DNA of 64,000 nucleotides from Flavivirga amylovorans (GTDB taxonomy: Bacteria > Bacteroidota > Bacteroidia > Flavobacteriales > Flavobacteriaceae): the NCBI RefSeq assembly GCF_030540875.1, contig NZ_JAUOEM010000003.1, forward strand, positions 698,395 to 762,394. The letters run 5' to 3'. Of the stretch, positions 30,479-39,307 are shown piece after piece. The notes beneath the pieces are model-generated. The model did no database searches. It saw only the letters and a list, made by a program, of their open reading frames with translations, and had not been told where the DNA came from. Every line of letters begins with the position of its first letter. The first letter of the stretch is position 1. Both the position numbers and the translations under genes were made by a program.

Positions 30479-32356
30479 TTAATACCAATTAGAATGAAAA
30501 AACTGATTTTCTGGTGCACCTACTTTTTGATAGGTATGCGCTCCAAAATAATCACGTTGTGCCTGAATCAAATTAGCCGGTAAGTTTTCAGTAGTCATAG
30601 CTATCCAATGATTATAAGCGGACCAAAACGTATCAAAGGGCATCCTATGAGATAAACTATAAGTAATACTTTTTGTGACTTCCTTTTCCGTTGAAATCAA
30701 TACATCTAATACGTTTGTGGCATCTAAATAGCTTTCATGATCTCTAAAGACATCTACAGACGTTTCCATAAATTCAGAACGAATTATGCAACCATTGGTC
30801 CAAATACGAGCAATTTCCGATAGGTTTAAATGCCAATTATATGTTTTAGAAGCTAATCTAATCAGTTCGAAACCTTGATGATGATTAATGATCCTTGCAA
30901 ATCGATATGCTTTTTCTAGACTATTAACATCAAGTGTATCGGTTGCTTTAGAATCCTTCTTAATAAACCCAGATAAATGATTTCTTTTTTCTTTAAAAGA
31001 AGATATATAACGTGCAAAAACGGCAGAAGACATCATCGTATTCACTGTTCCTAAATCGAAAGCTGCTTTTGTAGACCAAGAACCTGTCCCTTTGTTACCT
31101 GCCTTATCTAAAATAGTGTCAAGCACATACTCTCCGCTTTCTTTTGTTTTAAGGATATTAATTGTAATTTCTAATAAGTAACTGGATAAATCTGTCGTGT
31201 TCCACTGAGATAAAGTAGTTGCTATCTCTTCGTTATTTTTAGTTACAGATAATAAGGCATAGATTTCTGCTAGTAATTGCATCTCAGCATATTCAATACC
31301 ATTGTGAACCATTTTAACAAAATGACCAGCCCCTTGTGACCCTATATGGGTACAACAAGAATGACCGTTTTTATCTTTTGCTGCAATGGCTTCAAAAACG
31401 GGTGCTATAATTTTATAACTATACTTAGCACCTCCAGGCATAATTGAAGGCCCTTTTCTTGCTCCTTCTTCCCCTCCTGAAACGCCACAACCTACAAAAT
31501 AGAGTTGTTTACTTTTTAAATATTCAGATCTTTTATTTGTATCTAAATAATGGGAATTACCTCCGTCAATCAAAATATCACCTTCGGATAAAATAGGAAT
31601 CAACGCTTCAATAACTACGTCGATGGCTTTACCAGCATTAATCATGATGAGTATTTTCCTGGGACGCTCCAAAGAATTAACGAATGCTTTTAAGTCTGTA
31701 TAGCCTTTAATTGTCATCGTTTTATCAACTTTTTTCAAAAAATCTGAAACGGTATGTTCTTCTCCTGACGCGATTCTATTGTATACAGACAATGCGTACC
31801 CTTTTTCGGCTATGTTTAAGCTTAAACTGCTTCCCATAACACCTAAACCTATAACTCCAAAAAACGATTGTTCCATGTTTTTCAATTTTGAAATAATATC
31901 ATCAACAATTTTTTCAGGTGATTTAGAAATATCTATATGAATAGCACTTTCTGGGATTTCTAAATCATTAAATTGAGATACCAGTAACTCAGTATTCATA
32001 AAATGTCCGCTCCTTTTCTCAATTCGGCTTTTAATGAGCTCCTGACTCCCTGATAAATGAACCCATGCAATATCATTATGTTTTGAAGACAGCAGTGTTC
32101 TATAACTTTCTTTTAATGCAGAACAAGCCAAAATAGCTCCCGTTTCTCCAGCCCATGTTTCAATATTATTTGCAAGCGTAAGCAACCAAGGATATCTGTC
32201 ATTATCATTCAAAGACAGCCCCTTTGTCATTTTATCAATATTAGATTTCGGATGAAAATCGTCACCATCAAAAAAAGGAATACCAGTTCTTTCAGATAAT
32301 TGTTTACCTATGGTTGTTTTTCCACATCCGCTAACACCTAAAAGTATAATAATCAT
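30479..32356 (-). CDS. Gluconokinase / 6-phosphogluconate dehydrogenase fusion
   Basis: A 625-residue two-enzyme protein. Residues 1-160 form a complete GntK gluconokinase: Walker A LLGVSGCGKTTIG, FFDGDDFHPKSNIDKM, ILACSALKESYR, and HLSGSQELIKSRIEKRSGHFM. From Met161 follows a complete 465-residue NADP-type 6-phosphogluconate dehydrogenase: FFGVIGLGVMGSSL, SVYNR (Arg for NADP), DGGNSHY, VGCGVSGGEEGARKGPSIMPGG, HFVKMVHNGIEYAEMQLLAE and GTGSWSTKAAFDLG. The two steps are consecutive: gluconate to 6-phosphogluconate, then to ribulose-5-phosphate with CO2 and NADPH. The reading frame crosses the junction without a break, and both halves have full length, so the fusion looks genuine. An internal start at 31876 could also yield the dehydrogenase alone. 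Confidence 0.93.
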   Translation of the reverse strand: MIIILLGVSGCGKTTIGKQLSERTGIPFFDGDDFHPKSNIDKMTKGLSLNDNDRYPWLLTLANNIETWAGETGAILACSALKESYRTLLSSKHNDIAWVHLSGSQELIKSRIEKRSGHFMNTELLVSQFNDLEIPESAIHIDISKSPEKIVDDIISKLKNMEQSFFGVIGLGVMGSSLSLNIAEKGYALSVYNRIASGEEHTVSDFLKKVDKTMTIKGYTDLKAFVNSLERPRKILIMINAGKAIDVVIEALIPILSEGDILIDGGNSHYLDTNKRSEYLKSKQLYFVGCGVSGGEEGARKGPSIMPGGAKYSYKIIAPVFEAIAAKDKNGHSCCTHIGSQGAGHFVKMVHNGIEYAEMQLLAEIYALLSVTKNNEEIATTLSQWNTTDLSSYLLEITINILKTKESGEYVLDTILDKAGNKGTGSWSTKAAFDLGTVNTMMSSAVFARYISSFKEKRNHLSGFIKKDSKATDTLDVNSLEKAYRFARIINHHQGFELIRLASKTYNWHLNLSEIARIWTNGCIIRSEFMETSVDVFRDHESYLDATNVLDVLISTEKEVTKSITYSLSHRMPFDTFWSAYNHWIAMTTENLPANLIQAQRDYFGAHTYQKVGAPENQFFHSNWY

Positions 32357-32361
32357 AAGGA

Positions 32362-34605
32362 TTACTTTTTAAGATAGAACGTGTCTTTTAACCCTGATGC
32401 CGCATTAGGACCTACCCAAAGATTAAAATCACCTTCTTCGGCTGCATGGATCTTTTTATGATTCGTAAACTCTAATTGCTTAACCGATATACTAAAAGTC
32501 ACCTCTTTGGTTTCTCCAACATTTAAACTAACATGTTGAAATCCTTTTAACTCTCTAACAGGTCGCGTAATACTTCCCACGACATCCTGAGTATAAAGCT
32601 GAACAATTTCTTTACCTGGTCTCTCTCCTGTATTAGTCACTGAAACTTTTACATGCAATGCGTCGTTAAAACCAATGGTATCTTTTGATATTTTTAACTT
32701 GTCATATCTAAAATCTGTGTACCCAAAACCAAAACCAAAAGGAAAATGAGGTTTATAACCGATATCTAAATAATGTGAGTCATTACCTAAGGAACTTTGC
32801 CAAGCACCAACGGGAATCTCATACATGGAGACATAATCTTTTTCATTGGCTGGTCTACCCGTACTTTTATGGTTGTAAAAATAAGGCAATTGTCCAGCTG
32901 CTTTTGGCCAAGACAAAGGCAGTCTTCCTTCTGGTTCCCTGAATCCATAAATGATTTCCTGCAATGCGACGCCACCCATGGTACCAGAATGCCAGGACAT
33001 TAAAACCGCATCGACGTTATCTATGATGTTCGTAATAGTAATGGGTCTACCTGCCATAATAACCAAAACTATGGGTTTCCCTGTTTTAGATAATTCCTTT
33101 ATTAAATCTTCTTGTACACCAGGTAAATCTATAACAGCTCTGCTATGTGCTTCTCCTGAAAGAATAGCTTCTTCTCCTGCAACAAACACAATGACATCGG
33201 AATCTTTTACGTCATTAACTGCCTTTTTAAATTGTGATTTCGATGTATCTCTACTATGCGTTAATGCTGGTACATACTTGAAATTAACATTTGCTTCTTT
33301 AAAGGCTTTTAAAGGTGTTATGGTATGTTCTCTTTCACCATCGAAAGTCCAAGTTCCCATTTGATCTAATGGTGCATCAGCTAAAGGGCCTATTAATGCT
33401 ACCTTTGTATTTGCTAACAAAGGCAATACATTCTTGTTTTTAAGTAATACTGAACTTTTAATTGCTGCTTCTTTCGCTTCAGCTAGATGTTCTTTTTTAT
33501 AAAAATTTGCTTCATTATTTTTATCTCGATAGGGTGTTTCAAACAAGCCCAACCTCAATTTTATTCTTAATATATTTTTTACGAATGCATCTAATTGAGA
33601 TTCTGTAACAGTTCCTTCTTCAATGAGATCTTTTAGATAATGCTCATAGGCTCTACTGGTCATTTCCATGTCTATTCCTGCAATAGCCGCCAACTCTCCT
33701 GCATGTTTTTCATCTTTTGCATAACCATGGGCAATCATTTCTATAACAGAATCCCAATCGCTAACAACAAAGCCATCAAATTTCAATTCGCCTCTTAAAA
33801 CGTGTTTTAACAAAAATTCATTTCCAGTTGCCGGTACACCATTTATTTCATTAAACGAGGTCATAACTGTTGCGACTCCCGCATCTAAAGCAGATTGAAA
33901 AGGAGGTAAATACACATTGCGCAACAATGGCTCGGGAATTATAGTAGTATTATAGTCTCTGCCTCCCATAACTGCACCATACCCTATATAATGCTTAGCA
34001 CATGCCGCTATACTTGTTGGATTGTTTAAAGAATCGCCTTGAAACCCTTCAACATAGGCTTTTCCTAAAACGGAGGCTAAATATGGATCTTCTCCTGGTG
34101 ATTCAGCTATTCTTCCCCAACGGCTATCCCTGGCTATATCTAACATCGGTGCAAAAGTCCAACGAATTCCAACTGAACTGGCTTCTATAGCTGCTATTCT
34201 AGATGATGATTTTGCTACTTCAGTATCCCAAGAAGATGCTAAACCAATAGGTATTGGAAATATTGTTTTAAAACCGTGAACGACATCTCTTCCAAAAATC
34301 AAGGGGATTTTATTTGGACTTTCCTCTATTGCTATTTTTTGGAGTTCGTCCACAAATTCAACTTTCATGACATTTAGCAATGCTCCTACTTTTCCTTGTC
34401 TTACATCTTCTTTTAGGTCATCAGATAATGTTTTCGCCCTACTGGACGTTCCTCTTAAATTAGTCTGTCCTATTTTATCATCTATAGACATAGTTGCTAA
34501 TACACTGTCTATAAATTTTTCCTCAACATTAGTTTTAGTTGTTGAAACTTTATTTTGAGAACACCCCATTAAGGTGAATGCTATAATTATTAAATAATAT
34601 TTCAT
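32362..34605 (-). CDS. bglX: GH3 beta-glucosidase, BglX-like lipoprotein
   Basis: A 747-residue GH3 enzyme beginning at the ATG at 34605 with signal peptide and lipobox (YLIIIAFTLMGCSQN). The ATG at 34644 would add 13 residues before the signal and is rejected. The catalytic nucleophile is the Asp in DGFVVSDWDSV (about residue 283). IPLIFGRDVVHGFKTIFPIPIGLASSWD and AACAKHYIGYGA are BglX-type marks. A (alpha/beta)6 domain with VFVAGEEAILSGEAHSRA follows, then a fibronectin-III-like C-terminal domain (VKVSVTNTGERPGKEIVQLYTQD). It removes terminal beta-linked sugars, probably glucose, in the periplasm or at the cell surface. It is 5 bases from the GntK/Gnd gene and 73 bases after the other GH3 gene. 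Confidence 0.94.
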   Translation of the reverse strand: MKYYLIIIAFTLMGCSQNKVSTTKTNVEEKFIDSVLATMSIDDKIGQTNLRGTSSRAKTLSDDLKEDVRQGKVGALLNVMKVEFVDELQKIAIEESPNKIPLIFGRDVVHGFKTIFPIPIGLASSWDTEVAKSSSRIAAIEASSVGIRWTFAPMLDIARDSRWGRIAESPGEDPYLASVLGKAYVEGFQGDSLNNPTSIAACAKHYIGYGAVMGGRDYNTTIIPEPLLRNVYLPPFQSALDAGVATVMTSFNEINGVPATGNEFLLKHVLRGELKFDGFVVSDWDSVIEMIAHGYAKDEKHAGELAAIAGIDMEMTSRAYEHYLKDLIEEGTVTESQLDAFVKNILRIKLRLGLFETPYRDKNNEANFYKKEHLAEAKEAAIKSSVLLKNKNVLPLLANTKVALIGPLADAPLDQMGTWTFDGEREHTITPLKAFKEANVNFKYVPALTHSRDTSKSQFKKAVNDVKDSDVIVFVAGEEAILSGEAHSRAVIDLPGVQEDLIKELSKTGKPIVLVIMAGRPITITNIIDNVDAVLMSWHSGTMGGVALQEIIYGFREPEGRLPLSWPKAAGQLPYFYNHKSTGRPANEKDYVSMYEIPVGAWQSSLGNDSHYLDIGYKPHFPFGFGFGYTDFRYDKLKISKDTIGFNDALHVKVSVTNTGERPGKEIVQLYTQDVVGSITRPVRELKGFQHVSLNVGETKEVTFSISVKQLEFTNHKKIHAAEEGDFNLWVGPNAASGLKDTFYLKK

Positions 34606-34678
34606 TAAAATGGCATTTAAATATTTAAGATTTCGAGACGTCATGATTCCTTTTCTTATGGTTTCTTAAATTTTTTTA

Positions 34679-36868
34679 TTATTCGACTTCAAATGTTATT
34701 TTCTTAGAAATATTATTCGATGCATTTCCTATGTATGCGATGTAACTTCCTTTTTCTAAATTCCAATCTGAGATACGCTCGTCATAGAAAGCTAAATCAT
34801 CCACATTAATGGATATTTCAACAGACTCTGACATGCTTTTTTTAACAGCTATTTTCTTAAATCCTTTTAACTCTTTAAGCGCTCTTTTTACTTTAGATTT
34901 CGACTTTCCAACATAAACCTGTACTACTTCTGACCCATCCAAACTTCCTGTATTTAAAACATTTACAGAAACAGTTATTTGTTCTCCTTTAGAATATATT
35001 TTTTTATTCAACTCAAAATCAGACAATTTGAATGATGTATAAGACAATCCTTCGCCAAAGGCAAATAGTGGCTTAATCTTTTTAGTATCATGCCAACGGT
35101 ATCCTACTAAAATATCTTCTTTGTAATATTGATTAATACGATCTCCAGGATAAGACAGTTCTCCAAAATGATGGGCTGCATTATCTTTTAATTTTACTGG
35201 AAATGAGAATGGTAGTTTTCCGGATGGATTAACATCTCCACTAATAATATCTGCAAGTGCATCTCCTGCCATACTTCCAAGATACCACCCTTGTATAAGT
35301 CCGTTAATTTTATCTAACCATGGCATTTCTACAGCATTACCAGTTAGTAGTACCACACCAACATTTTTATTAACCGCCATAATATCATTTAGTAATTCAT
35401 CTTGCCCAAAAGGCAGTCTAAATTGTTTTCTATCTGCTCCCTCACAATCTTGAAGATGGCTTTTATTCAAACCTCCTACAAACACTACCAAATCTGCTTT
35501 TTTTGCTACTTCAATAGCTTCCACTTTAAGAGCATCGGCATCATATGGAGATGGTTGTATTTCATCATATGTTGATGGCCCTGAAGCAAATCCCATAGCA
35601 TGTATAATCTGTGCGTTTTTATAGCGTTTTTTTAAGCCTTCTAACGGCGAAATTTCAAATTGAGGTTTAAGCTCTGATGAACCGCCCCCTGCAGACATCG
35701 AGCGTGTTGCATTTTCTCCAATTACTGCAATAGTTAAACCCGCTCTGTCTTCTATTGGAAAGAAGTTCTCTTTGTTTTTTAATAATACAATGCCTTCTGT
35801 TGCCACCTGACGTGCCACCTGATGATGTTCCACATTATTCATCCTTCCAAAAGGACGATTCGAACTCATATTCGTTCTAAACATCAATCTTAGAATACGG
35901 CGAGCTTTATCGTCGACAACAGCTTCATCAATGTCTCCTTTTTTAATTAATTTTAAAAAAGGTGAGGCTAAATAATAATGTTCGTAATGGTTTAAAGTAG
36001 TCGTGCCTAATCCATCGGTTCCTGTTCCCATTTCCATGTCTAAACCAAACATCGCAGACTCATAAGTGTCATGAGCGCCTCCCCAATCGCTTATTACAAC
36101 CCCATCAAATCCCCAATCTGTTTTTAAAATTTTGTTTAGAAGCAATTCATTATGGCAACAATACTGTCCTCTAAATTTGTTATAGGCTCCCATCATTGCC
36201 CAAGCGTCTCCTTCTAGAACTGATGCTTTAAAGGCGGGCAAATAAATCTCATATAGTGCCCTATCACTTACTTCAACATTAATATGATCTCTCCAAAGCT
36301 CTTGATTGTTTAATGCAAAGTGTTTGACACAAGCTGCAACACCATTTTTTTGCACCCCTTTAACATAAGGCACAACCAACTTGGAGGCTAAATGCGGGTC
36401 TTCCCCCATATATTCAAAATTTCTTCCGTTTAATGGTGTTCTATAGATATTCACTCCTGGGCCTAAAAGCACATCTTTTTTTCTATATCGTGCTTCTTCT
36501 CCAATACTAATGCCATAGGCTTCAGAAAGGTGTGGATTAAAAGTAGAAGCCAAACAGGTTAGAGCTGGAAATGCCGTAATGGAGTCATTAGCCCATTCTG
36601 CATATCCCCAGTTATCCCAATTTATTTCCGCTCTTACACCATGGGGCCCATCAGACATCCATATTTCTGGAATTCCAAGGCGTGCAACTCCAGGTGTACT
36701 AAATTTAGATTGCGCGTGACACATAGCTACTTTTTCTTCTATAGTCAATAAGGAAAGTATGCTGTCAATCTTTTTTTCTGTCATTTGATGCTTCTGTGCT
36801 TTTATTGTGCTAGTCATAAATAATATAAAAACTAAAAAAAGAGGTTTTCTATAAAATTGCTTTATCAT
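34679..36868 (-). CDS. GH3 beta-glycosidase, secreted
   Basis: A 729-residue GH3 enzyme with a signal peptide (FLVFILFMTSTIKAQ) but no lipobox Cys. The nucleophile is Asp261 in DGVVISDWGGAHDT. GIPEIWMSDGPHGVRAE, LGPGVNIYRTPLNGRNFEYMGEDP and CVKHFALNNQELWRDHINVEVSDR place it in the beta-glucosidase/xylosidase branch distinct from its BglX-like neighbour. A fibronectin-III-like domain closes it (VNVLNTGSLDGSEVVQVYVGK). A TAT/Sec-cleaved periplasmic location is likely. Its start overlaps the end of the esterase gene by 4 bases, showing translational coupling. Exact substrate is not visible. Confidence 0.93.
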   Translation of the reverse strand: MIKQFYRKPLFLVFILFMTSTIKAQKHQMTEKKIDSILSLLTIEEKVAMCHAQSKFSTPGVARLGIPEIWMSDGPHGVRAEINWDNWGYAEWANDSITAFPALTCLASTFNPHLSEAYGISIGEEARYRKKDVLLGPGVNIYRTPLNGRNFEYMGEDPHLASKLVVPYVKGVQKNGVAACVKHFALNNQELWRDHINVEVSDRALYEIYLPAFKASVLEGDAWAMMGAYNKFRGQYCCHNELLLNKILKTDWGFDGVVISDWGGAHDTYESAMFGLDMEMGTGTDGLGTTTLNHYEHYYLASPFLKLIKKGDIDEAVVDDKARRILRLMFRTNMSSNRPFGRMNNVEHHQVARQVATEGIVLLKNKENFFPIEDRAGLTIAVIGENATRSMSAGGGSSELKPQFEISPLEGLKKRYKNAQIIHAMGFASGPSTYDEIQPSPYDADALKVEAIEVAKKADLVVFVGGLNKSHLQDCEGADRKQFRLPFGQDELLNDIMAVNKNVGVVLLTGNAVEMPWLDKINGLIQGWYLGSMAGDALADIISGDVNPSGKLPFSFPVKLKDNAAHHFGELSYPGDRINQYYKEDILVGYRWHDTKKIKPLFAFGEGLSYTSFKLSDFELNKKIYSKGEQITVSVNVLNTGSLDGSEVVQVYVGKSKSKVKRALKELKGFKKIAVKKSMSESVEISINVDDLAFYDERISDWNLEKGSYIAYIGNASNNISKKITFEVE

Positions 36869-37749
36869 AATTTTTCTTGGGATGAATTCGTTTTTCGTTT
36901 TTTTGAAAAAAGCCAGGGAATCAATTCTGCTTCATTGAAAGCTTTTTTGAATGATTCTCCATGCCCTGTATCTACATACTCTGTATATCTAACATCTGCG
37001 TTGCTATCGGACAATAATTTAAACATCGTCCTTGATCCCGTTACAGGATTCCATTTATCTATACTTCCATGAAAAATCCAAAATGGAATATGTTTTATTT
37101 TCTCTAATTGATTAGGATCCGAATATCCTGCCATAGGAATAGCTCCTGCGAATACATGCGGTTTTCTTGCTGTGAATTCCCAGGTTCCGAAACCACCCAT
37201 GGACAGCCCTATGATATACACTCTATTCGCATCAATATTTTTATCTTTTATCGTTTGTTCTATTAATTCTAATGCGGCTTCTCCTGATTCGGAAGGTGAA
37301 GGACTCATTGTATAAGTGCTATCTGCTCCTAACCCTTTAAAAGGTGTTTCTGGTGAATTACCAACCCATTTCGCCCATTCTTCATTTTCGGTTTTATCAG
37401 AGCATTGAGGGACTAAAATATAACAGGGAAAATTTGATTGAATTTCTGCTTTCAATAATGAATTTGCGTTTACTATGATTCCTGCTTCATGATAAATTTG
37501 TGCACTATTATCACGCCCTCTATCGCCTCGACCATGTAAAAATATTACTAAGGGTATTTTTTCTGTGCTCTCTATAATTGGGCTAAACAGTCTATAAGGC
37601 ATTTGCATCCCATTGGATGATGAAAAAACATGCTTAGCCATTAAAGAGTCAATAGTAGATGCATCCATTTCCAAGGTATTTTGCTGAGCGTCAGCCCACA
37701 AAAAACCGAGAGAAACAAAAAAAACAAATGGTATAAATAATTTTAACAT
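36865..37749 (-). CDS. Secreted alpha/beta-hydrolase, CE1-like esterase
   Basis: About 294 residues from the ATG at 37749 (signal peptide MLKLFIPFVFFVSLGFLWADAQ). The frame is open to 37803, but those 18 residues precede the signal. Motifs are IPLVIFLHGRGDRGRDN (oxyanion region), the nucleophile Ser in YIIGLSMGGFGTWEFTA, PFWIFHGSIDKWNPVTGSR (acid Asp) and DTGHGESFKKAF (catalytic His). The layout matches PHB-depolymerase/feruloyl-esterase-like carbohydrate esterases in PULs, which strip acyl groups from polysaccharides. It is the first gene of the operon to gntP and lies about 100 bases after a proposed ECF promoter. Confidence 0.88.
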   Translation of the reverse strand: MLKLFIPFVFFVSLGFLWADAQQNTLEMDASTIDSLMAKHVFSSSNGMQMPYRLFSPIIESTEKIPLVIFLHGRGDRGRDNSAQIYHEAGIIVNANSLLKAEIQSNFPCYILVPQCSDKTENEEWAKWVGNSPETPFKGLGADSTYTMSPSPSESGEAALELIEQTIKDKNIDANRVYIIGLSMGGFGTWEFTARKPHVFAGAIPMAGYSDPNQLEKIKHIPFWIFHGSIDKWNPVTGSRTMFKLLSDSNADVRYTEYVDTGHGESFKKAFNEAELIPWLFSKKRKTNSSQEKL

Positions 37750-37853
37750 CTTAACTGCTTCCAAAACGTTGAAATACCCCGTATTATAACCAGGGCAATT
37801 CAACGCAAAACTTAAACTAATTCAAGAGTTCTTCTATTAAAGCTCTTTATTAA

Positions 37854-37884
37854 TAAGACCCATGAGAAAGAAAAACGGGTAGCG
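37854..37884 (-). promoter_or_regulatory. Proposed ECF sigma-factor promoter, copy 1
   Basis: On the minus strand, CGCTACCCGTTTT and then ATGGGTCTTA occur with the same spacing as at 49247-49278. If TACCCG is the -35 part and GTCTTA the -10 part, the spacer is 16 bases, normal for ECF promoters. The element lies about 105 bases before the esterase ATG at the head of the GH3/gluconate operon. The ACCC and GGGT blocks can also pair as a small inverted repeat. The rest of 37804-38099 shows no gene. Confidence 0.5.
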
Positions 37885-38099
37885 TTAAAACGATAATTAT
37901 AATTTTAAAAAAGGAGAAAAATTATTTGGAACAATTACAAAGTAAATATCGTAGCATAAAATATTCTTTAAAAAGCTATAAACCTTCATAATACGTATCA
38001 TTTGGAAAACTTTCATATTACATTATAGAATGAAATATAATTTTAAAAAGCCATTTATTTTTACACTCGAATAAATAACGATAAATTTAAAAGCAAACT

Positions 38100-38570
38100 A
38101 TGAACTCAATTGAAATTATATTATTGAACTTTTCTGAAACAAGACGAAGAAGCATAAAATTATGGGAAGGTATTCCTGATGAATTTCTAAACTGGAAACC
38201 CGACAAAAAAGCGTTTTCTATTATTGAAATGATAAGACATACGCTTGAAACTGAGCATTTATTTCATGTTATTATAAAAAACAGAGGGGATTTAGGGGAT
38301 TATGAATCGCCATGGAGAAATTTAGAGTACTCCAATTTAAAAAATGAACTTAATGCTGCTAAAAAATACCGTAAAAATTTTATGGATATGATAAAAGCAT
38401 TAAATGAATCTGATTTAGAGACCATACGAATTGAAAGAAAAGAAGTCAATCAAAGTAAAAACTTAGGAGATTATTTAAATAGAATTGCTTATCACGAATC
38501 TGTTCATACAGGTCAAATGTTAGGCTATTTAAGAACCTTAGGTGTTAAACGACCATTGATATGGGATTAG
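38100..38570 (+). CDS. DinB-family protein
   Basis: A 156-residue all-helical DinB/YfiT-type protein. It shows the metal-binding pattern His in MIRHTLETEHLFH near residue 50 and a later AYHESVHTGQMLGYLRTLG (His pair near residues 130-140). DinB-like proteins are putative metal-dependent thiol transferases or hydrolases. It is read on the plus strand, against its PUL neighbours. An ArsR-type gene follows directly in the same reading frame after its TAG stop. Confidence 0.85.
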   Translation: MNSIEIILLNFSETRRRSIKLWEGIPDEFLNWKPDKKAFSIIEMIRHTLETEHLFHVIIKNRGDLGDYESPWRNLEYSNLKNELNAAKKYRKNFMDMIKALNESDLETIRIERKEVNQSKNLGDYLNRIAYHESVHTGQMLGYLRTLGVKRPLIWD

Positions 38571-39281
38571 ATAAATACAAAAAATAATACTATCGAAGAA
38601 TTAGAAAATCAGTTCAGCAAAATAGCCTCCATTTTAGGAGATAAATCTCGCTCTATCATCTTATGGAACTTATTGGATGGTAGAGCGTATACGGCAACAG
38701 AATTGGCAACATGTGCAAATATATCGTTACAATCTGCTAGTAATCATTTAAAAAAAATGACTACAGCAAATATCTTATCTGTAGAAAAACAAGGGAGACA
38801 TCGGTATTTTAAATTTGCAAACGATGATGTTTCTCAAGTAATAGAATCTATGGCTAGTTTAATGCCTTTAAATAAAGACTATAAAAAAATAAAAACACCA
38901 AAATTAAATGATTTTACTTACGCCAGAACTTGTTACGACCATCTTGCTGGAAGTGTTGGTGTTAGAATTACTGATTCATTAATAGATAATAGAATCATTG
39001 AAATTTCGGATAAAAATTACAGAGTCACTAAATATGGAAAAAAATGGTTTCATGGAATAGATATAAATACAGATACTATCCAACTTAAAAAACGTTCTTT
39101 TGCACATCAGTGTTTAGATTGGAGTGAAAGAAAACATCACATAGCAGGAGCATTAGGAGCCTCTATTCTTGAAAAAATGGTAGAAAAAGATTGGATCCGT
39201 AAAAAACCAAATTCTAGAGAATTAATGATTACGTCACATGGTAAAATACAATTGAAAAACAGATTAAATTTAGAATTATAA
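38571..39281 (+). CDS. ArsR-type winged-helix regulator with a defective or unusual start
   Basis: An HTH regulator: residues SILGDKSRSIILWNLL, then ATELATCANISLQSASNHLKKMTTANIL (helix-turn-helix) and VEKQGRHRYFKFANDDV (wing), followed by a C-terminal domain of about 130 residues ending LMITSHGKIQLKNRLNLEL. The first good start codon, TTG at 38673, would cut off the first helix. Homology-like sequence continues upstream in frame to the DinB stop at 38568, but with no ATG, GTG or TTG. Either ATA at 38571 is the start, or one A too many in the A6 run at 38579-38584 breaks a start at ATG 38561. It may be a pseudogene or use recoding. Confidence 0.65.
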   Translation: MNTKNNTIEELENQFSKIASILGDKSRSIILWNLLDGRAYTATELATCANISLQSASNHLKKMTTANILSVEKQGRHRYFKFANDDVSQVIESMASLMPLNKDYKKIKTPKLNDFTYARTCYDHLAGSVGVRITDSLIDNRIIEISDKNYRVTKYGKKWFHGIDINTDTIQLKKRSFAHQCLDWSERKHHIAGALGASILEKMVEKDWIRKKPNSRELMITSHGKIQLKNRLNLEL

Positions 39282-39307
39282 AACACTTCCATGCAGCTCG
39301 AATATAC

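Noticed and set aside
31788..31796. GTATAC site inside the GntK/Gnd gene as a GntR operator
   Set aside because: A single isolated core within a coding region, expected by chance in A/T-rich DNA.
32797..33364. Plus-strand open frames inside the GH3 gene
   Set aside because: They are antisense shadows of a strongly supported gene, with no domain or start signal.
34606..34644. Longer GH3 start at 34644
   Set aside because: The lipoprotein signal begins at 34605; the extra residues are not signal-like.
37854..37884. Reading the ACCC...GGGT blocks as a terminator hairpin
   Set aside because: The pairing is only about four bases, there is no T tract, and the same sequence occurs upstream of two operons, which fits a promoter better.
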